Source of the DNA: DATHTK01 sp035463295
GTDB taxonomy: Bacteria > Actinomycetota > Rubrobacteria > Rubrobacterales > Rubrobacteraceae
Length of the DNA: 64,000 nt
Assembly: GCA_035463295.1 (NCBI GenBank)
Contig: DATHTK010000099.1
Coordinates: forward strand, 1-64,000
Reading direction: 5' to 3'
Every line of letters starts with the position of its first letter. The stretch's first letter is position 1. A program made the position numbers and the translations under genes. This document shows, piece after piece, positions 59,274-64,000 of this stretch. The notes below the pieces were generated by a model, which was not told where the DNA came from, did not search any database, and worked only from the letters and a program-made list of their open reading frames with translations.

Positions 59274-60131
59274 CTAGCGTCCCCCGGGACCCGAGGCGGC
59301 CTTCCCGCCCCGCGGCGTCCCGCCCGGGGCGTCTATCTTGCGCACGAAGCGGGCGGTGCTCTGGCCGAAGGTCAGCTCGTCGCCAGACTCTATCCGCTCG
59401 CGGTCTATCGGGGCGCCGTCGAGGAGGGTCCCGTTAGTGGACCCTAGATCTTCGACGACGAAGCCGTTGTCAGAGCGCGAGAGCCGCGCGTGCCGCCGCG
59501 AGACGTTCGGGTCCGGGATGACGATGTCGTTCTCCTGCGAGCGCCCCACCGTCCACGGTCCGCGCCCCTCCAGCGGGTAGGTGCCGTCGTCGAGGACGAT
59601 CTCCACGGCCTCCCGCGCGAGCCCGTGGCGCCGGGCCTCCTCTGCGGAGATCGCCGAGGTTCCCTGGTCTAGCCCCGCCTCCTCCTCGCCCGTATCCTCG
59701 GTGCGGAAGATGCGCGTTTGGCCCGAGGTATCCTGCGGGGCGCCCTTCTCGCGCGGGCCCTCCCCGCCGGTCAGCTTGGCGGTGATGCCGAACTCCCCGA
59801 AGCGCAACGAGTCCTCGGTAACGAAGCGGATCTTCGGCGGCGTCATCAGGTGATATTCCTTCTCCTCGGCGTGGGTCGAGGCGTACTGGATCAACTCGTC
59901 CTTCAAGGAGGCCTGGTAGGCGCTGATCGCCTCGGAGTCCTCTTTGGAGAGGTGGACGGTGAAGTCGTTCGGGGCGTAGGTGCGCGAGATGCTGACCATC
60001 CGGCCCTCGTCCATCTGCTTGGTGAGGCCCTTGGCGATCTCAACCGGGTGGATCTGGCGCCTAAAGGCCCTGCCGAAGACGCCCTCCACGAGCGACTCCA
60101 TCCGCTTCTCGATGTGTTTGAGGAAGCCCAA
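59274..60131 (-). CDS. fhaA: FhaA-like protein (DUF3662 plus FHA domain)
   Basis: 285 residues. N-terminal DUF3662 (GFLKHIEKRMESLVEGVFGRAFRRQIHPVEIAKGLTKQMDEGRMVS, to about 115), acidic linker (GGEGPREKGAPQDTSGQTRIFRTEDTGEEEAGLDQG), then an FHA domain at 190-260 (VGRSQENDIVIPDPNVSRRHARLSRSDNGFVVEDLGSTNGTL). FhaA is a kinase substrate in Mycobacterium. TTG start. It comes four bases before fhaB and is preceded by the second kinase gene. Confidence 0.92.
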   Translation of the reverse strand: MGFLKHIEKRMESLVEGVFGRAFRRQIHPVEIAKGLTKQMDEGRMVSISRTYAPNDFTVHLSKEDSEAISAYQASLKDELIQYASTHAEEKEYHLMTPPKIRFVTEDSLRFGEFGITAKLTGGEGPREKGAPQDTSGQTRIFRTEDTGEEEAGLDQGTSAISAEEARRHGLAREAVEIVLDDGTYPLEGRGPWTVGRSQENDIVIPDPNVSRRHARLSRSDNGFVVEDLGSTNGTLLDGAPIDRERIESGDELTFGQSTARFVRKIDAPGGTPRGGKAASGPGGR

Positions 60132-60137
60132 AGAAAC

Positions 60138-61724
60138 CTACCCTCTCGCCACGAGGTATCTCAGCACCCCGTATATTATAGCTGCGAGAAAGAGCGAAAT
60201 CATGGCCTCGGAGAGGGCCTCGGTGGTCTCCGAGAGCGCGAGCGCGTACGCCAGCACGCCGCCGGCCACCGCGACCCCGAGGCCGACGAGCCAGCGCCCG
60301 GTCCACTCCCCGAAAGAGACCGCGCCGGCCATCGCCGGCCACAGCAGAAAGAGAAGCAGGAAGCTGGGGTGGAACTGCTGGACGTACTGCACGATCCTGC
60401 CGCTCCACTCGACGAGCTCGGGGGCGCCCAGCGACGGGGGTATCTTGTCGAACGAGACGCCCGTGTAGGGGACGCGCGCGTCGTCGAGGGTGAGGTCGTA
60501 GCCGACGAGGACGAGCGCCGCAGCCGCCGACGAGAGGCACGCCCCGAGCGGGCGCATGAGCGCCCCGAAGAGGAGCGGCAGCCCCGCGCCGAGGCCCGCG
60601 AGGGCGAGCGGCGCCGCAAGCACGGGCCCAAGGGGGAGACGGCCGACGTCCCTGCTCGCGAAGCCCCCGCCCGCAACCCACACCCCTCCCAGGGCCGGAA
60701 CGAGCGCGGAGAAACCGAGGCCAACCCCGCTCTGGAAGAGCGCCACGGCCAGCGCAACTATCACCGCGAGGGCTGCGAGCCGGGGCAGCAGGTACCCTGC
60801 GACGGCGAGGCCCGCCGCCGTGCCGGCCGTCAGGGCGCCGTCCAGGTTCAGGAGCTGGGAGCCGAGCTGATACCCGAGCCAGGCGGCCGCAAGCCCGTTG
60901 ACCGCGCGCAGCGCCCCGTCCGAGACCCAGGCGGCGGGGGTCTTGGAGGTGCCGCGCTTTCGCTCGGCGGGGACGACGCTCCCGACCGGGGCCTTGCGGC
61001 CGGTCAGGAGCTTCAGGGCGGCCCACGCGCTCTGCGGGCGGTGAGCCGGGTTGGGGGAGGTGGCCCGGTCGACGAACTCCCGCAGGCGCGGCGGCGGCTC
61101 CTCGGGCTGGTAGGAGAGGAGCGCCTGGCAGGTCGCTCCCACGGCGTAGATGTCGGTGAGGGCGGTAGGGTCGGCGCCGTCAAGGATCTCCGGAGCGATG
61201 TAGCCCGGGGTGCCGACGGCGAAGCCCACCCTCGTCAGACGGGTGTCGCCGGCGCGGTAGGCGACGCCGAAGTCCGTCAGCTTCACGCGCCCCCGCTCGT
61301 CCACGAGGGCGTTCTGCGGCTTTATGTCGCGGTGGATGATGCCCTGGCCGTGGGCGTAGACGAGGGCCTCCAGGATCTGGGCCAGAGCGTCGACGAGCTC
61401 GTCGATGTCGTAGTCGCGGGCCGCGTCGTCGAGCGGCATCCCCCGGACGTACTCCGTAACCAGGTAGACCTCGTGTTCGCCCGGGATCACCTCGAGCGTC
61501 TCGACGATGTTCCGGTGTTTGAGTCCCTCCGCGATCTGGCCCTCCCTAAGAGCGCGCGAGCGCTCGGCGACGCTGTAGACGGGGATGATCTTCACGGCCA
61601 CGTCGCGGGAGCGGAAGGAGCCCCCAAGGGAACGGGCGCGCCAGACGGTCGCGAAGCCGCCGCGTCCGATCATCTCGGCCAGCGCGTAGCGTCCCTGCCC
61701 CTCGATGTAGCGCGTCTCGGCCAC
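60138..61724 (-). CDS. Second serine/threonine kinase with multi-span membrane C-terminus
   Basis: About 528 residues from GTG 61724 (longer starts to 61844 are possible). Kinase domain: GRYALAEMIGRGGFATVWRAR, VAVKIIPV, HRDIKPQNA, DFGVAYRAG and EILDG. C-terminal half: at least eight membrane helices and no PASTA repeats (GLAVAGYLLPRLAALAVIVALAVALFQSG ... ending LFLAAIIYGVLRYLVARG). It is the counterpart of PknA by position, but placed before fhaA, unlike the mycobacterial order where pknA-pknB follow pbpA. A TACAAT box just upstream of GTG suggests a leaderless start. Confidence 0.85.
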   Translation of the reverse strand: MAETRYIEGQGRYALAEMIGRGGFATVWRARSLGGSFRSRDVAVKIIPVYSVAERSRALREGQIAEGLKHRNIVETLEVIPGEHEVYLVTEYVRGMPLDDAARDYDIDELVDALAQILEALVYAHGQGIIHRDIKPQNALVDERGRVKLTDFGVAYRAGDTRLTRVGFAVGTPGYIAPEILDGADPTALTDIYAVGATCQALLSYQPEEPPPRLREFVDRATSPNPAHRPQSAWAALKLLTGRKAPVGSVVPAERKRGTSKTPAAWVSDGALRAVNGLAAAWLGYQLGSQLLNLDGALTAGTAAGLAVAGYLLPRLAALAVIVALAVALFQSGVGLGFSALVPALGGVWVAGGGFASRDVGRLPLGPVLAAPLALAGLGAGLPLLFGALMRPLGACLSSAAAALVLVGYDLTLDDARVPYTGVSFDKIPPSLGAPELVEWSGRIVQYVQQFHPSFLLLFLLWPAMAGAVSFGEWTGRWLVGLGVAVAGGVLAYALALSETTEALSEAMISLFLAAIIYGVLRYLVARG

Positions 61725-61882
61725 TCCGTAGACGATATTGTAAGCTATCGGCGGCCTCTTGTTACTTGTGCCGCCAGCGCCTCGCCGACTCTCTACTCTG
61801 TTCACCGACGCGGCGTTAGCCTTCTCGCCGCGGTGCTGATACAATTCTGCGCGTTCCGAACGGTTCCTGGGAGGGGACCCGT

Positions 61883-61966
61883 GGGCGAGTGGCGGAATTG
61901 GTAGACGCGCTAGGTTCAGGGTCTAGTGGCCGAGAGGCCGTGGGGGTTCGAGTCCCCCCTCGCCCA
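61883..61966 (+). tRNA. tRNA-Leu (anticodon CAG)
   Basis: 84 nt with a variable arm. Acceptor GGGCGAG pairs with CTCGCCC, discriminator A. D-arm GGCGGAATTGGTAGACGC, anticodon loop TTCAGGG (CAG), variable arm TGGCCGAGAGGCCGT, T-arm GGGGGTTCGAGTCCCCC. CCA is not encoded. Confidence 0.96.
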
Positions 61967-62093
61967 CACTCTTTAGGGGGTTTGTATAGAGCGTAGATCT
62001 CACCGGGCCGCCCAGAAGTCCCGCCGTCCGAGGTCTCCGGCGAGGCACGGGCGGCGTCCGAAGGGGCGTCGTGAGAGGGCGCTCCCGGCATGG

Positions 62094-63065
62094 TTGACGC
62101 TCGTGGGCTCCCTCTTGCTCCTCCTCACCGCCTTCGCGTTTATCTTCTTCGTCGCGCGCGGCTGCGTGGCGACCCAGGAGTCGACCCAGGTCCGCAAGTA
62201 CGTCACGAGCGCGGACAGCCTGCTCAGCGAGTCCGCGAACCTCGGGAACGAGCAACTCCAGGGGGTCCTGCAGAACGCGGGCGGGGACCCGGCGCGGCTC
62301 GACGGGGAGGCTCTGGTGAGCGCGGCCAACCGCTCGGAGAACCTCTACCTGCAGGCGCTCACCAAAGATGAGGTGCCACCGGAGTTCGGGGAGGCGCACC
62401 ACTACCTGATCAGCGCTCTCGGCATCCGCGAGCGGGCGACGGCGCAGCTCGCGGATGCCGCCTCCGGCGACGGCTTCAGCGAGGCGCTCGCCGAAGCCGT
62501 CGCCGACTATCGACTGAGCGACGGCATAGTGCGGGACCACTACTTCCCGGCCGTCCAGAACGCCCTCCGGGATGCCGGCCAGCAGCGCGACGGGGGCTAC
62601 CTCGAGGAGCCGGAGCCTTTTATGGACTACGAGGAGACGAGCTTCGAGGTGGCGACGGTCGGAGGTGGAGCCGTAGGCGCGGCAGAGGACGACCCGAACG
62701 CCCTGCACGGCGTCGAGGTCGCGGCGGTCGAGGTCGGCGGGGAGACCCTCTACCCCGGCGGCAACGTGGTCCTGACCGGTGCCGACGAGCCGGTCTTCTC
62801 GGTCACGGTTACGAACGGGGGCGAGATAGCCGAGGCGGCCGTGCCGGTCGAGGTCATCCTGAACACGAGGGCCGAGCGCCAGGCACAGAAGGCGACGATC
62901 GGGCGGATAGCGAAAGACGGCGGAGTGGCAACGGCAGAAGTCTCGGGCTTCAGGCCCGGCGAGCTGGACGAGACCGCCGACGTGACCGTCGAGGTCGGTC
63001 CGGTCAAGTACGAGGACTACCTCGAAAACAACACCCTGAAAGGAACGGTGACGTTTGGATTGTAG
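62094..63065 (+). CDS. Membrane-anchored hypothetical protein
   Basis: About 323 residues from TTG 62094 (no in-frame ATG/GTG upstream). A single N-terminal helix (LVGSLLLLLTAFAFIFFVARGC) is followed by a helical region (residues 25-175: SADSLLSESANLGNEQLQGVLQNAG, YLISALGIRERATAQLADAASG) and a beta-sandwich-like C-terminal domain (VTNGGEIAEAAVPVEVILNTR, ETADVTVEVGPVKYEDYLENNTLKGTV). The C-terminal part resembles a CARDB-like domain. No family assigned. The Lrp/AsnC domain gene follows 15 bases later. Confidence 0.65.
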   Translation: MTLVGSLLLLLTAFAFIFFVARGCVATQESTQVRKYVTSADSLLSESANLGNEQLQGVLQNAGGDPARLDGEALVSAANRSENLYLQALTKDEVPPEFGEAHHYLISALGIRERATAQLADAASGDGFSEALAEAVADYRLSDGIVRDHYFPAVQNALRDAGQQRDGGYLEEPEPFMDYEETSFEVATVGGGAVGAAEDDPNALHGVEVAAVEVGGETLYPGGNVVLTGADEPVFSVTVTNGGEIAEAAVPVEVILNTRAERQAQKATIGRIAKDGGVATAEVSGFRPGELDETADVTVEVGPVKYEDYLENNTLKGTVTFGL

Positions 63066-63080
63066 GGGGGGGAGAACCGC

Positions 63081-63362
63081 GTGGTAACGGCGATAGTCCT
63101 CGTCAGGACGGAGAAGGAGCGGGTACAGGAGGCCGCCCAGGCGATGCTCGGCATAGAGGGTGTCACCGAGGCCTACTCCGTGACGGGTCCCTACGACCTC
63201 GTAGTTCTGGTCCGCATCCCGGACTTCGAGCGCCTCGCGGAGATAGTGCCCGAGAGGATCGCTCAGGTGCCCGGCGTCGCCCGCACCGAGACCATGGTTG
63301 CCTTCCGCGCCTACTCGAACTACGACCTCGACCGGGCGTGGAGCCTGGGCTTTGAAGGGTAG
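63081..63362 (+). CDS. Stand-alone Lrp/AsnC ligand-binding (RAM) domain protein
   Basis: 93 residues: TAIVLVRTEKERVQEAAQAMLGIEGVTEAYSVTGPYDLVVLVRIPDFERLAEIVPERIAQVPGV. This is the RAM/ACT-like effector fold of the Lrp/AsnC family with no HTH. Such stand-alone domains may sense small molecules or interact with full-length partners. The GTG start is close to the upstream gene (15 bases), so likely one transcript. Confidence 0.88.
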   Translation: MVTAIVLVRTEKERVQEAAQAMLGIEGVTEAYSVTGPYDLVVLVRIPDFERLAEIVPERIAQVPGVARTETMVAFRAYSNYDLDRAWSLGFEG

Positions 63363-63395
63363 GGCGACCGTCCGGGCAGCCCTGAAACGTAAAAT

Positions 63396-64000
63396 CTAGC
63401 GCTGCTCTTCGGCCAGTGCCGGCCTCGTCCCCTCTATAAGGAACGCGACGACGTCGAGAAAGTCGCCGCTCTTTTCGTAGACCTCGCGCTGGTGCTGGCT
63501 GCCGGTGCCGCCCTCGACTATCTCCAGCACGCCGGAGAGCTCGGATTCGCAGCCCAGGTCTTGCGAGAAGGGGCGAAGTCTCTCGACGAGGTCGCGGGCC
63601 ATCTGTCTCGCGGGGACGTTGGTCTCTTGGCGGGCGTCGTAGAAGGCGGCGTCCATGCCGTGACGGGAGGCGCGCATCCTGTTCTCCACCGAGAGCTCGC
63701 GGTCGTAGGGTTCGGAGGAGCGCTCCTCAAGTATGTGGGCGACGAGACACTGCGTCAGGGCGGTAAGCGCGACGGCGGACCTCACCCTCGTCTGGGTGTC
63801 GAGGACGCGCAGCTCTATGGTGCCAATCCTGGGGTGCGGCCGTACGTCCCACCAGCAGAAGGTGTAATCGTCCATGGCCCCGGCGCTCACCATCAGGTCC
63901 ACGTAGCTCTCGAACGCCTCGTAATCCGGGAAAGCGGGGGGGAGGCCCGCCCTCGGGAAGGTCTCGAAGATCTTCACCCGCGTCGACTCGTAGCCGGTGT
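63396..64000 (-). CDS. Glutamate-cysteine ligase family protein (YbdK/GCS2-type), partial
   Basis: 201 residues at the C-terminal end; the 5' part is beyond the window. TGYESTRVKIFETFPRAGLPPAF and MDDYTFCWWDVRPHPRIGTIELRVLDTQT are typical of the GCS2 branch, with RLRPFSQDLGCESELSGVLEIVEGGTG near the end. Family members ligate glutamate to cysteine or other amines. It may be for thiol or gamma-glutamyl synthesis; in actinobacteria related ligases act in ergothioneine or other pathways. The frame is open to the window edge. Confidence 0.85.
   Translation of the reverse strand, partial: TGYESTRVKIFETFPRAGLPPAFPDYEAFESYVDLMVSAGAMDDYTFCWWDVRPHPRIGTIELRVLDTQTRVRSAVALTALTQCLVAHILEERSSEPYDRELSVENRMRASRHGMDAAFYDARQETNVPARQMARDLVERLRPFSQDLGCESELSGVLEIVEGGTGSQHQREVYEKSGDFLDVVAFLIEGTRPALAEEQR

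Noticed and set aside
59718..61904. 728-codon plus-strand frame
   Set aside because: Antisense to fhaA and the second kinase, Arg/Glu/Gly rich, no domains.
1..64000. CRISPR arrays, intact IS elements, prophage genes
   Set aside because: No short-spaced direct repeat array, transposase with terminal repeats, or integrase, capsid or terminase signature was seen.

Overview
The window is high-GC DNA from a Rubrobacter-like actinomycete. That placement is an inference, resting on four things: GC-rich codon thirds, frequent GTG/TTG starts, an actinobacterial fhaA-fhaB-pstP-rodA-pbpA-pknB cell-growth cluster, and the rnpA-rpmH / dnaA-dnaN-recF-gyrB-gyrA origin order. It holds the chromosomal origin region. 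I see no CRISPR array, no intact insertion sequence and no prophage.

Layout. (1) 1-6.9 kb: a minus-strand operon for catabolism of an amine through gamma-glutamyl intermediates (APC permease, glutamine-synthetase-like ligase, class I amidohydrolase, aldehyde dehydrogenase, SDR, a PLP enzyme), with a divergent GntR regulator. (2) 7-16.7 kb: glyoxalase, CsaA-like protein, leuS, a DUF92 membrane protein, a TPR protein, three tiny tandem ORFs, a PucR-type HTH fragment, a Mop protein, modAB and a coiled-coil lytic transglycosylase. (3) 16.8-32.2 kb: parB-parA-rsmG, two parS sites, jag-yidC-yidD-rnpA-rpmH (leftward), then a GHKL-ATPase/winged-helix gene overlapping dnaA, an oriC with about 19 DnaA boxes, dnaN, an S4 protein, recF, gyrB, gyrA and a DUF6941-like gene (rightward). 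(4) 32.3-40.4 kb: a NYN/LOTUS-type RNA-binding protein, a fluoroacetate-dehalogenase-like hydrolase, RNase P RNA, a YtrA-type GntR/ABC operon running through small ORFs into a YdjM-thermonuclease fusion, and a small secreted protein. (5) 40.8-44.5 kb: an Sdh1-like succinate dehydrogenase operon and a tRNA-Gly. (6) 44.5-52.8 kb: NUDIX, CoaC, SDR, several unknowns, a beta-CASP metallo-hydrolase with a long coiled-coil N-terminus, and a secreted protein interrupted by an in-frame amber codon. (7) 52.8-61.8 kb: the cell-growth signalling cluster. (8) 61.9-64 kb: tRNA-Leu, a membrane-anchored unknown, a stand-alone Lrp/AsnC effector domain and a truncated glutamate-cysteine ligase.

The most interesting item is the GHKL ATPase-winged helix protein wedged between DnaA boxes and dnaA. 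Its stop codon overlaps dnaA and it could link nucleotide state to initiation or to dnaA expression; this is inference only. Next are the amber-interrupted secreted protein, the YdjM-SNase fusion, the coiled-coil beta-CASP enzyme with its small winged-helix partner, and the amine operon, whose parts fit ethanolamine breakdown through gamma-glutamylethanolamide.
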